Virus record (IMG/VR): IMGVR_UViG_3300036859_000133
Location: 1 to 39,549 of that record
DNA from: a virus
DNA: 39,549 bases
Reading direction: 5' to 3' (one strand)
Shown: one piece after another, positions 16,718-26,900 of the stretch
Numbering within the stretch: position 1 is the first letter of the stretch
Layout of the letters: each line of letters starts with the position of its first letter
Position numbers and translations under genes: made by a program
The notes under the pieces: model-generated
The model's input: the letters and a program-made list of their open reading frames with translations, nothing else
Database searches by the model: none
Told to the model about the DNA's origin: nothing

Positions 16718-16727
16718 TCAGCCCTCC

Positions 16728-16745
16728 TTTGGGACGACAGGTCCC
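16728..16745 (+). promoter_or_regulatory. TTTGGGACGACAGG motif with hairpin (copy 4)
   Basis: TTTGGGACGAC lies in the divergent gap between the lipoprotein gene and the 16795 gene. GGGAC (16731-16735) pairs perfectly with GTCCC (16741-16745) around five bases. The T-run side overlaps the Shine-Dalgarno of the lipoprotein gene on the other strand. Function inferred from recurrence. Confidence 0.4.
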
Positions 16746-16756
16746 TGGCCACTTCA

Positions 16757-16781
16757 TAATTTCGCCGGTGAGCTGAAATTA
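16757..16781. promoter_or_regulatory. AT-rich inverted repeat between divergent genes
   Basis: TAATTTC (16757-16763) and GAAATTA (16775-16781) form a perfect 7-bp inverted repeat around 11 bases. It is an AT-rich island in a GC-rich gap between oppositely directed genes, so an operator or overlapping promoter is plausible. I cannot identify clear -35/-10 boxes. Confidence 0.35.
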
Positions 16782-16794
16782 CAAGAGGTGGGCA

Positions 16795-17952
16795 ATGCCT
16801 TCCTATGGTGGCGCGCACGGCCCTGACGGGAGCAAGAAAAGCGGGGATCAAGGGCAGGGTTCCCGCGACAGCGACGGCGGCCAGACCGGCGGTGGAAACG
16901 GTGGCAAAGTCGGCGGAACGGGCGGCTTCGGCAATACCGCGACGACTGGCAACCGCTATCCCGGCTACCGTGGCCCAACCGGCACCCGCAACGCGGCTTC
17001 CCATCCCGAGAAGCCGACCGGCATGCGCGACACCCTCGGTGGCCAGAACTACCGCGGTGGCCGCACGTCGCCGTCCGTCTCGCGCGCCACGCAGCAGCTG
17101 ACCAATGACTATATCGACCGCACCTATCAGGGCGCGACGCCGGAGAAATACGGTCAGGCAATGCGCGACTTTGGCGAGCGCATGGCCGACTACAACGGCG
17201 AGGAGGAGGACTTCATCGACTGGATCGGCAATCAGCTCGCCGACCTGTTCGGCTTCGAGGAGTCGATGCCCTCGTTCGACATCAACAACACGAACACGTT
17301 GGCCGACTGGGGCTGGGACCCGGTCGAGACGGCGCTCGCCGTCGGCGGAATGTTCAATCCCGCGCTCAAGACGGCCAGCTCCATCTACGGCGGCTACGAG
17401 TTCCTCGGCGGCCCGCGCCCGAGCATCAACATGGGCACGAGCGTGATCGGCCAGGACCAGTCCTACAACTCCGCCCCTGCGGCCAGCTTCGGCGGCACGG
17501 CCATCGGCAACATCAGCGGCGGCTTCGGCGGCGCCGTGCGTGGCGGGCCTTCCGCCAAGCAAGGCGGCAACGGCGGCAGCGGCGAGAAGACGGGCGGCAG
17601 TGGCATTTTCGGCGGCACGCCCACCCCTGGCCGCGCGCCATCTTTCCCGACCCCGGCCCCTGCGGCACCCAAGCCCCCGGCGACTCCGGCGCTGAGCACC
17701 GGCCCACTTCCGCCGGGCGTGTCCTTGGTCAACTACAGCACGCCGATCTACAACCGCGACACCGGCGGCGTCATCAGCGTGCCGGGCTCCGGCAGCGGCT
17801 TCACGAGCGGCTATGGCCAGGTCATCCAAGCCCCCTTTGGCGCGGTCCCGCGTCCGCCCGGAAGCATCCACCCCCCGATTAAGGACGACTTCGGCGGCGT
17901 GAAGAACGGCAACGTCCTGCGCCCGACTGGCTACGGAGCACTGGCAATCTAA
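16795..17952 (+). CDS. Gly/Pro-rich internal virion protein
   Basis: 385 residues. The N-terminal ~80 residues are Gly/Ser/Asp/Lys low-complexity. A folded helical core follows (SVSRATQQLTNDYIDRTY, then GQAMRDFGERMADYNGEEEDFIDWIGNQLADLFGFEE). The C-terminal half is Gly/Pro/Ala-rich with a hydrophobic patch (ALAVGGMFNPALKTASSIYGGYEFLGG). A YNRDTG stretch near the end recalls the 15386 product. Its position at the head of the block 16795-31174 suggests an internal head protein that is ejected. The start has a GAGGTGGG Shine-Dalgarno, and the stop overlaps the next ATG (TAATG). No enzyme motif is seen. Confidence 0.55.
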   Translation: MPSYGGAHGPDGSKKSGDQGQGSRDSDGGQTGGGNGGKVGGTGGFGNTATTGNRYPGYRGPTGTRNAASHPEKPTGMRDTLGGQNYRGGRTSPSVSRATQQLTNDYIDRTYQGATPEKYGQAMRDFGERMADYNGEEEDFIDWIGNQLADLFGFEESMPSFDINNTNTLADWGWDPVETALAVGGMFNPALKTASSIYGGYEFLGGPRPSINMGTSVIGQDQSYNSAPAASFGGTAIGNISGGFGGAVRGGPSAKQGGNGGSGEKTGGSGIFGGTPTPGRAPSFPTPAPAAPKPPATPALSTGPLPPGVSLVNYSTPIYNRDTGGVISVPGSGSGFTSGYGQVIQAPFGAVPRPPGSIHPPIKDDFGGVKNGNVLRPTGYGALAI

Positions 17953-18761
17953 TGGCTGATCCATTCACCACTGGCTTTAGCGCCCTCTCGCTCATCTCCT
18001 CCTGGCTCGACCAGCAGGATGCGGCGGCCGCTGCCGGCGATGCGAATGCGCTCTCGCAGCAGGCGCTCAATGCCCAGCTCAAGATGGCGCTCCAGCAGAT
18101 GGGCGCGGACAACGCCCTGCGCGACCGCGTCATCCAGCAGACCGGCGCTTACCAGACTTCCGTGTCCAACGCGCTCAACGCGATGGGACCCTACGGCTCG
18201 ACGCTGTGGGACGAGAAGGCCCTGGCCAGCGAGTTCGGCACCCGCTACGCCAGCTATCGCGACGCAGCCGACGACGCCATCACCGAGCTGTTCGGCACCC
18301 AGCAGGCCGACATGATGCGGATGGGCATGGACGCCTCGACGCTGGACATCGACATGCGCGCCGCGCTCGCCGACAAGGCCGCGGAGCTGCACAGCGAAGC
18401 CTACACCAAGGCCAAGGACGACGCGCTCGGCTACGTGACGAACCTGAACACCGCGCGCTGGGCTGGCCTCGACCAAATGAACAAGATGCGGATTGGCGCG
18501 GTCAACGAGAACCAGGCGCTCTACGAGCCGGCCATGAAGTATCTGGCCTCGATGATCACGGGCGGCGGCAACACGATGCTGTCGAACGCCTCCTACACCT
18601 CGTCCAATCTCTACAACCAGCTGAACCAGCAGGCCGTGAACGCATCGGCCGGCTTTGGCCAGGAACTGGACGACTTCTTCTCCGAATACGGCCCGTCGAT
18701 CAGCGATTGGCTGAAGGGAAGCAAGTCCAAGAGCACGACTGAAATCAGGATGGGCATTTAA
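17952..18761 (+). CDS. Alpha-helical internal virion protein
   Basis: 269 residues, starting and ending in TAATG overlaps with its neighbours, so it is coupled to both. The protein is long-helical and Ala/Gln-rich (ALSQQALNAQLKMALQQMGADNALRDRVIQQ), with regular amphipathic helices (KAKDDALGYVTNLNTARWAGLDQMNKMRIGAVNENQALY) and a polar Ser/Asn-rich C-terminal segment before a basic tail. The layout and order (small, medium, giant) parallel T7 gp14-gp15-gp16 internal core proteins. By that analogy it would form part of the ejected trans-envelope channel. No membrane helix or catalytic motif is evident; the name is contextual. Confidence 0.6.
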   Translation: MADPFTTGFSALSLISSWLDQQDAAAAAGDANALSQQALNAQLKMALQQMGADNALRDRVIQQTGAYQTSVSNALNAMGPYGSTLWDEKALASEFGTRYASYRDAADDAITELFGTQQADMMRMGMDASTLDIDMRAALADKAAELHSEAYTKAKDDALGYVTNLNTARWAGLDQMNKMRIGAVNENQALYEPAMKYLASMITGGGNTMLSNASYTSSNLYNQLNQQAVNASAGFGQELDDFFSEYGPSISDWLKGSKSKSTTEIRMGI

Positions 18762-20848
18762 TGGCCGGCTTGTTTGGCGGATATACGTGGGCGGTCCAGC
18801 AGGGCCTCAACGAGGCGCGCGATCATCGCTTTGCGATGCGCGACAAGAAGCTCTCTGCCATGAAGGACTTCCTGGCGGAGGCGACTGCCAATGGCCAGCA
18901 GCTCAGCCCGAAGGAGTATCTCGACCAGGTCGAGCAGATGTCCGACGGATCGCACTGGCTCCGTGGCCAGCTCGACCCGGGCACGATCATGCCCAAGCTC
19001 ATCCAGCGCCAGAACGAGCGCGCGAAGGCCGTCGTCGCCCAGGAGAACCTCACTGCTCTGCAACAGCAGGACGCGGCGCGCAGCATCTTCGAGCGCGACC
19101 TCGGCCAGCTGTCGATGGCGCTCGACGATCCCCTGAAGATCAAGGAGTCGATGGCCGCCAAGTATGGCCAGAACCCGATCTTCTCCGACTACCTCAAGGG
19201 CCTCGACGACAACACGATCGGCCGCGCCCGCGCGACCACGTCCGCGTCCGAGCTGCAAAGCCTCATGCCGCTCATCTCCAGCATGACCGAGCAGGGCGCG
19301 AAGGACTACTTCGCCAACTACAACACGCCCAAGTCCGTGCAGGCCGCCGCGCTGTCCTGGATCAGGGAGCGTGACACCAAAATCCAGGAGGAGCGTGGCT
19401 GGCAGCAGCACATGACCGAGCTGAACCACAAGCTCCAGAAAGACGCCTACAAGTTCCAGGACCAGCTCGCCGACGAGAACCTGGTGGCCGCGCAGTCCGT
19501 GCAGGCCGTCAAGGACGCCACCTCCGCCATGGCCAACGATCCCAACCTGGCGGCTGCCGTGGCCAACTACCGCACCGGCAAGCTCGATGACCGCCGCGCC
19601 GCTCGCTCGGCGCTCAGCCAGTTCACGATGGGCACCTCCTGGGCCAACGACCTCGACGGGTTCGTCGCGCAGCTCGGACAGCAGCCGCAGATCGCTGTGG
19701 CCACGCACGAGCAGAGCCAGCTCGACGAGATCGCCAAGGCCGCCCTGTCCGACCCGACCATCCAGGCCGCGGTCGCTCGCGACAGCACGCCCGCCAGCAT
19801 CCTCAAGAACCTCCAGCCGCTGTTCGCGCAGCAGCCCTACTTCACCAACAATCCGGCCGCCCAGAAGCGCGCGGCCGAGATGGTGGCCGGCACGATCGAG
19901 GAGGCGAACTTCGCTGCGGCCGAGCACGCCTACGAGAAGCTCGTGTCCGAGGCTGGCCCCGCCGCTGTGGAGAAGGCCAAGAAGGACCTCGAAACCTACG
20001 ACGCGCAGTGGGAGCCAGCGATCGGCACGCTCACCGAACCCGATGCGCAGATGGCCGCGCAGGCGTTCTCGCTCCAGTTCTACGCGGACCCCAATGCCCG
20101 CCAGGCCGCCATCACCATCCTGGACGATGAAGGTGCCATGCCCGCGCCCGAGCTGGCGCAGCGCCTCGCCCAGGAAGGCTTCCAGATCATCGACCGCAAC
20201 TCCTACGCCACGCAGCTGGCCAGCCAATACGCGGCCGCGTCCGTCGGCTTCACCCCGACCACGCACGAGAGCCTCGTGGACGCCGCGCGCCAGACCCTCG
20301 AAAGCACCAAGGACATCGACGGCCTCCTGCGCCAGTCGCCCGGCGCGACCCGCCAGGACGTGATCGCCTCCCTGGAGCAGGCCACGGTGCAGATGCAGAA
20401 CATGCTCGTGGCCGCGACCAAGACGCCCGCGTCCGTGCGCGGCTACAAGGAGGGCGAGGTCCACTCGCTCATCAACGAGTATCAGGCCCGCATCGCCACG
20501 CTCCGCTCCGAGGCGGCCAAGGTCGAACCGAAGCCGGTCGAGCAAGGCCCGCCCTCGATGCAGCAGCTCCTGGACAACATGAAGACCACGGCGCAGCAGC
20601 CGAAGCCGGTCGAGCAGACCGGCCGGCAGCGCATCGACATCATCACCTCGACGGCCAAGGAGATCGCTGCCCAGGTCCCGAACGACCCGACCTTCGGCAA
20701 CCGCAAGCGCCTAACCGCCACGCAGGTCGAAGCCCTGGCTGACGCCATGATCCGCGAGAAGGGGATCAAGAACATGACCCGTGGCCAGGTGGCGGGCATT
20801 CTCGCCGGCCGCCTCCGTTACAACGGCATCATCGTCTCCGGCCGATAG
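18761..20848 (+). CDS. Large alpha-helical internal virion protein (T7 gp15-like role)
   Basis: 695 residues, almost entirely helical with Ala, Gln, Glu and Lys. Long coiled helices dominate (e.g. QRQNERAKAVVAQENLTALQQQDAARSIFERDLGQL; ERGWQQHMTELNHKLQKDAYKFQDQLADENL). The C-terminal ~60 residues are basic with a helix-turn (ATQVEALADAMIREKGIKNMTRGQVAGILAGRLRYNGI). There is no membrane helix and no lysozyme motif. It lies directly before the giant protein and probably forms the middle layer of the ejectosome. Its stop codon TAG is embedded in the CGATAGGGACGA motif (20843-20854). Confidence 0.65.
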   Translation: MAGLFGGYTWAVQQGLNEARDHRFAMRDKKLSAMKDFLAEATANGQQLSPKEYLDQVEQMSDGSHWLRGQLDPGTIMPKLIQRQNERAKAVVAQENLTALQQQDAARSIFERDLGQLSMALDDPLKIKESMAAKYGQNPIFSDYLKGLDDNTIGRARATTSASELQSLMPLISSMTEQGAKDYFANYNTPKSVQAAALSWIRERDTKIQEERGWQQHMTELNHKLQKDAYKFQDQLADENLVAAQSVQAVKDATSAMANDPNLAAAVANYRTGKLDDRRAARSALSQFTMGTSWANDLDGFVAQLGQQPQIAVATHEQSQLDEIAKAALSDPTIQAAVARDSTPASILKNLQPLFAQQPYFTNNPAAQKRAAEMVAGTIEEANFAAAEHAYEKLVSEAGPAAVEKAKKDLETYDAQWEPAIGTLTEPDAQMAAQAFSLQFYADPNARQAAITILDDEGAMPAPELAQRLAQEGFQIIDRNSYATQLASQYAAASVGFTPTTHESLVDAARQTLESTKDIDGLLRQSPGATRQDVIASLEQATVQMQNMLVAATKTPASVRGYKEGEVHSLINEYQARIATLRSEAAKVEPKPVEQGPPSMQQLLDNMKTTAQQPKPVEQTGRQRIDIITSTAKEIAAQVPNDPTFGNRKRLTATQVEALADAMIREKGIKNMTRGQVAGILAGRLRYNGIIVSGR

Positions 20849-20854
20849 GGACGA
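20843..20854 (+). promoter_or_regulatory. CGATAGGGACGA motif (copy 5), before the giant gene
   Basis: Identical over 12 bases to the copy before the capsid gene (10138-10149). It contains the stop codon of the 18761 gene. Unlike the other four copies it does not open a clear hairpin. A start or processing point for the mRNA of the giant protein is inferred. Confidence 0.45.
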
Positions 20855-20876
20855 TCAACTTCAAACGCTCGGGTAT

Positions 20877-20909
20877 CTCCGTGGGCAGTGGACGCCCATT
20901 CCCACGGAG
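20877..20909 (+). promoter_or_regulatory. Hairpin that buries the ribosome binding site of the giant gene
   Basis: CTCCGTGGG (20877-20885) pairs perfectly with CCCACGGAG (20901-20909), a 9-bp GC-rich stem with a 15-base loop. The Shine-Dalgarno GGAG (20906-20909), five bases before the ATG at 20915, is the outer end of the 3' strand. It would be hidden until the hairpin opens. This suggests translational control of the 3419-residue protein. Confidence 0.65.
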
Positions 20910-20914
20910 AACTC

Positions 20915-23900
20915 ATGGCTACGCCGATCAAGCCGATCACCACCCAGGACATCCTGGCCAACATCAATTCGACGGTTCAGTCCCGTCAGACCGGCTTCCC
21001 CGACTACCTCAACGACGTTTCAGGCGAGACGCTCAAGAACGCCGGCTTCCTGGCGGACGTGCGCAAAGCCTATCAAGCCCGTGACGGCATCGATTTCGGC
21101 ACCGACCAGGACGCCATCTCGCACTTCCTGAGTGATCGGCGCTGGTCCAACATCAACACCCTCGGCATCGCGGGCGACTGGCTCAGCGATATGCCGGACG
21201 ATCAGAAGGAACTGTTCGCGCGCCTCCAGTCCGTCTACGACGAGCTGCCGTGGTTCGTGGACGAGAGTGGCCAGCGCAGCCTGAAGGGCTTCGGCCAGGC
21301 GCTCCTCTACGGCGTGGCCGACCCCACCAACCTCATCGGCGTCGGCGAGGCGGTCAAGGCCGCGCAGGTCGCGGCTATCGCCGGCAAGCCACTGCTCAAA
21401 GCCGCCGGCACCGGCCTGGCCAAGGGTTCGGCCGCTGAGTTCGGCCTCCAGGGCACGATCGGCTTCGGCCAGGACTACGGCACCCAGCAGCGCAACATCG
21501 AGTTCGGCCTCCAGGACGAATACAGCATGGCGCAGGGCGCGGCCTCCGCGCTGCTGTCGGGCGCGGCGGGCGCTGGCATCGTCGCTGGCACCGCGGTCCT
21601 TGGCGACGTGATCGGCAAGGGCGTCCTCTCCGGCGCTCGCCAGGGCGCAGCGATCCGCAGCCAACTCCAGTCCCTGAACTACTCGGACGCCGAGATCGCG
21701 GCTATGCCGCTCAAGGACGTTCCGGCCATCATCGCCGAGCGCCGCGTCTCTCCGTCTTTCATAGAGCGCCAGGCCGCCGCAGAGGCCGAGAAGGCCGCGG
21801 CTGGCCAGAAGGCTACCTCCGAGGCCGTCAACGCCGTAGCGCCCAACCAAGCGACGCAGAAGACCGGCCCCGAGATCATCACCGACGCCATCGCCCTGCG
21901 CCGGCAGCGCCTCGCCGCGCTGTCCCGTGAGGCGGTCGAGGGCGACCCCTCCAATGCGGCCGGCGTCCAGTCTGAAATCAACGACGTGCAGCGCGAGCTG
22001 GAAGCTCTGCTGGAAGCCAAGAACCATGACCGCGTGCTTGCTGGCCTCAACGCCCGCAAGGACGAGGCGGAGCTGGCCGGCAAGTTCAACGAGGCCGCAC
22101 AGATCGAGGTGCAGATCAGCGCGCTCGAAGCGCGCCGCAACTCCATCACCAAGCCGGACCTGACCGAGCGCGAGGTCGAGGACTACCTGAAGTCCCTGGC
22201 TCCTCTGGCCACGGACCCTGCAGGGACCCAACCTGGTAGCCCGGCGACCCCCCAAGAGAGTCAACCCACTGATAACGCAGAGGCCACGGCGGTCTCCGAC
22301 GGTAGTGGTGGATCTCCCGAAGGATCTGAACAGGCGCCCGCTCAGCCTGGCGAGGCTGCCGCCCCGACCCCAGAAAGCTCCTACCCGATCTACACCAACG
22401 ACGAAGCCGTGGCCCAGCTCGTGGGCGAAGGCTACTCGGAGGCGGAAGCCCGCACGCTCGTGCGCGATGCCGGCAAGTCCGGCGCGGAGGACAAGAAGAA
22501 GGCCATCTCCGACACGGTCGAGGGCAATCGCGGCTACGGCCAGGCGATGGGTCAGTTCGCCGACCTGGTCGAGACACTCGGCCCCGACATCGCCAACGAC
22601 GACATCTTCAACGCGATCATGGCCGCCGACCCGGCGCTCACCAAGTTCGCCGACAAGATCAACAGCGTGCGCGACCAGTATAAGGCCGCGCTCTCGATGG
22701 CCGCTCAGCCGATCGAGCAGAACATGGACGAGAAGGTCCTGGGCAAGAAGCTGATGGAGGCGATCGGCGACAGCGATGTCGTGCGCCGTCTCGTCAACGG
22801 CTTCCGCGCGAGCGTGCAGAAGCGCAACCCGGACATCACGCCCACCCACCTGGACTTCCTGACGAAGAACTTCATCGACACGATCACCGCCGCGCCCGCC
22901 GAGCGCAAGCCGCGCGACCCGATGGCGAGCCGCCTGGGCAAGGGCGACATCGACGTGGCCATGGGCGGCAAGCCCCAGTCGGGCATGTCCAAGAGCGCGC
23001 CGGGCACCGAGCACCTGGAGAAGGCCGGCGGCGAGTTCGTCGGCCGTCCGCCGAGCCGTGGCCAGTTCACCAAGCTCACCCTCGAAGCCGAGGTCGAGAA
23101 GCTCGCCAACCAGGCGATGTTCGCCGAGGCGGACGCCGGCAAGAAGGCCGTCAGCACGAAGAAGCGTGACCCGCGCTCGATCGCTCCCATCTACATCACC
23201 TGGAACGGCAAGCGTGAGATGACCGCCGACGGCGTGGCCTTCACGCACGGCGACAGCGTCTGGTATGACCCCGCCACCCGCCGCTTCTGGTATGACATCA
23301 ACAAGGCCAACTGGACCGGCCGCGAGGCGGCCAAGGCCGAGGTGGCTTCGTTCGGCAAGCGCCCGGACATCGTGCCCGTGGAGCGCGCCAATCGCCCGGC
23401 CGACGCCAAGTCCGTCGTGCCCGACGGCGCGAAGCTCGCGACCGCGCAGGGCTGGTCGAAGAACGACCCGAACAAAGCCTACGAGTTCATCGTCGAAGAC
23501 GAGTTCGGCACCGAGGACGGCAAGGCCGTCAAGATCGGTCCGAAGGCCGCGAACGGCAACATCCTGCCGGCGGGCCGCAGCGCCTACGTCTACCAGGGCC
23601 AAGTCTACGGCTCCGCGACCGACCTGCCCTTCCTGAAGGAAGAAGCTGCGCCGGCTGCCACCGCCGCGCCGACGCAGCCCGTCAAGGCATCCGCCAAGGC
23701 CGCCGACATGGCCGCGGCGTTCGTCCGCTACAAGGATCACCAGAGCAAGGCCAAGCTGGCCGCCGATCTGGAGATGATCCGCAAGAAGCATGAGGGCGCT
23801 GCCGCGTCCGCTCCTGCGCCGACCACTCCGACCGAAGCGCCGGCCGAAGCCAAGCCCGCACCGCAGGGCTACGTCGCCGCCGTGATCCCGGTGGGCGAGC

Positions 23901-26900
23901 TGGTCCCCGATCGTCCGATCGCCGGCATCCGTGTCCAGGGCCGCAACCAGGCCGCTGGCCCCGACATCCATGACCGCCTCATCGGCAAGTCCGACCCGAA
24001 CACCTTCCGCAAGGTGTGGGTGCCGGACGGCAAGGCGAAGACCGATCTGCGCCCGACCGATCTGCTCGACCTTGACGGCAAGAAGCTGCCGGAAGCGTCA
24101 AGTGACGCCGTGGCCACGCCGACGGAGACTCCGCCGGCGGACACTCCGACGGTTCGTCCGCTGAACCGGCTCGATGCCGCCACGCAGAACTTCGAGGTCC
24201 CGGAGGTTGCCGCGTGGGTGTTCAGGACACTGCCCCGTCCGCCCACTGTGGTGGAAGGCCACGCCGCCCTGGCTCTGCTCCACATCGCCCCGACGAAACG
24301 GTCCGCCGCCGGCCAGCTTGTCGAGCACGCGATCGCCAGCGCACCCGTGCGCCAGCGCCTCGCGGCTGCGGCTGCGCTTGAGCGCGTCCTGCCCCCGGTC
24401 GAGCGCCCGCGCGTGGAGAAGGCCGCGGCAATTGCCAAGGTCCGCGAGACGTTTGCCAATGCGCCCTACGAGCAGGTCGTGGCCATTCGCGACATGCTGC
24501 GCCGGATCGACAGCGCCTCGTTGCCACCGATCAGCACCGGCACCACTCCCTACGGCATCGGCGGGACCTACACCGCCTTCGACGTGGACCCGGCCGGCAA
24601 GATGTTCGTGGCCGACGACGTCGTGGTCGGCAACACCACCTTCAATCAGCCCTCCGGTGTGCTGGCGCACGAGCTGGCGCACTGGGCCTACCACAACCTC
24701 CTGACCGGCGAGCAGCGCAGCGAGTTCCTGGCCTGGGTCCTGAAGGACATGGACGGCAATGGCCAGCTGCGTGGCGAGCTGGCCTCGATCAGCCCTGCCT
24801 ATGCAGCCATTGATGTCGGCGACAAGCAGCTGCGGCCATACACCGACATCCGCCCGAACGAAATCTTCGCCGATGCCTTCCAGCATTGGGTGTCGCAGAC
24901 CGGCAAGAGCCGCGTCGTCGGCCCCGAGACGCTGTGGAAGCAGGTCGTGCGCTACGTGCGCGCGCTCGTCGAGAAGTATCTGGACCCGAACACGCAGTTC
25001 CCGGCCGAGATCGAGACGCTGTTCGAGCGCATCCTGCCGCCCGAAGCGAAGGCGCAGCAGTTCGTCACCCCGAAGACTGAAGCCGGAGCCAAAATCCATG
25101 CTCTCCTCACTGGCGTCGATGATCAGCGCGTTCGTCTTGAGAACGGTATCAACAGCTACGATCCAGCCACAATCGGCCCTGCTATTCAGCAGGCTCTCCG
25201 CTTCATCCAGCAGCTACCCAGTTCGGGCTATTCGGCGCTCGTCAACGAAGAAATCCAGGCGACGGTCGAAGGCTTCGCCAAGGTAGCCAACCAAGTCTGG
25301 CAGCGCGCGGCCAAGACGCCGTCGCTTGCGCGAGAGCGCGCCATCTTCGAGATCACGGACATCGCGAACGACGTGGTCGATGCCATCGCCGAGTTCCAGA
25401 CCAAGCTCAACGAACGCTACCAGTCCGTCGAGAAGGGCCAGGCTCGCCTCGCCAGCAACGACCCGCTGAACGCCCGCACGCCGAAGACCAAGAAGGGTCA
25501 GGTGATCGCGCCGTTCATGGCCCGCATGCGCGACTACCGGGACAGCATCCAGCAGCGCCTCGCCGCGTCCGCGCGCGCCGTGGAGATGCCGGACAATATG
25601 GAGTTCGCCCGCGAGATCGCCGACTACCTCGAAAAGGATTTCGGCCAGCTCAAGATGGTGGGCCACCTGCATGGTGGCGCGCGCCGCACTGAGCGCCGTG
25701 GCCAGGAGATCAAGCTGCGCGACGCCGGCAAGCCCTACGATGCCCGGATCGCGTCGCTGCCGGAGCGCGGCTCCGAAGACCTGGCCAAGCAGCTGTGGGA
25801 CATGACGGGCGGCCGCCCGGCGACCGCAGACGTGGCCAACGAAATCCGCGTGGATTGGACTGCCGATCTGGAGAACCAGGTCCTCGATGTCCTCGACCAG
25901 GCCAACGAGCTGTTCAACCTGGCGGAGACGAGCCTGCTCTCCAACTTCCGTTCCGCCGAAGGCTTCGACCTCGACACCGGCGTGCTCGCCAAGCGCGACC
26001 ACCGCGTGACGAAGGCAAAGCGTGGCCAAATCCTGGCCAAGCTCCGTCGCTCGATCTTGGCGGAGGTGTCCGCCTACCCGCACAGCGTGGCGCGCGTCGA
26101 GAAGTTCCGCCACCTGGGCAAGATGATCAAGGAGGCGATCGCGGTCGCCGGTGAGAACCGCGACCGCAAGATGCTCGACCGCCTGGGCAAGCTCCAGGAC
26201 AAGCTCACCTCCGTCCTCACCACCGATCGCAAGGGCGTCACGCCCGGCACGGACAGCGCGCACCTGTCGATCAACAGCATCGTGCAGAAGTCCGAGATCA
26301 GCGTCGTGCTCGATGCGGCGCGTGCCGGCGAGAACACGCTGCCCGAGCGCGCTGCCGCCTTCGAGCTGGCACGCCGTGGCCGCGCCCTGCCGCACCCGCA
26401 CACCCACACCGACGTGCGCCCCGAGTTCCAGGCGCTGTCGGACGACGGCATCACCGACGAGCTGAACCGCGCTCTGGACGCCAATGACCAGGCCGCGGTG
26501 AACGAACTGCGCGAGGAAGCCTGGCGTCGAGACACCATGGCCACGCAGGCCGGCCGCCCCGTGCTCTACCCGCGCGACAAGGCCACCAAGCAGGCGATCG
26601 GCCGCGAGGTGGATGCCTGGACCGGCGTGCCCGATGACGACGGCGTTCCGCCGAATGCGCCGCAGTGGGTAAAGGACATCGTCCGCAAGGTCCGCCACAA
26701 GAACCAGCAGCTGCAATACTCGCAGCGCCTCCTGACCTATCGCGCGCTCAATCTCCTCCCGAAGGAGGTCAAGAACGCCATGGCCGACGTGGCCATCCTG
26801 TCGATCGACGAGGCCGATCGCCTCGCCGGCGGCGGCCGCGTCCGACCGGAAGCGCGTGGCGTCTTCGTCACCCAGAGCCCTGAATGGGACGGCCTGAAGC

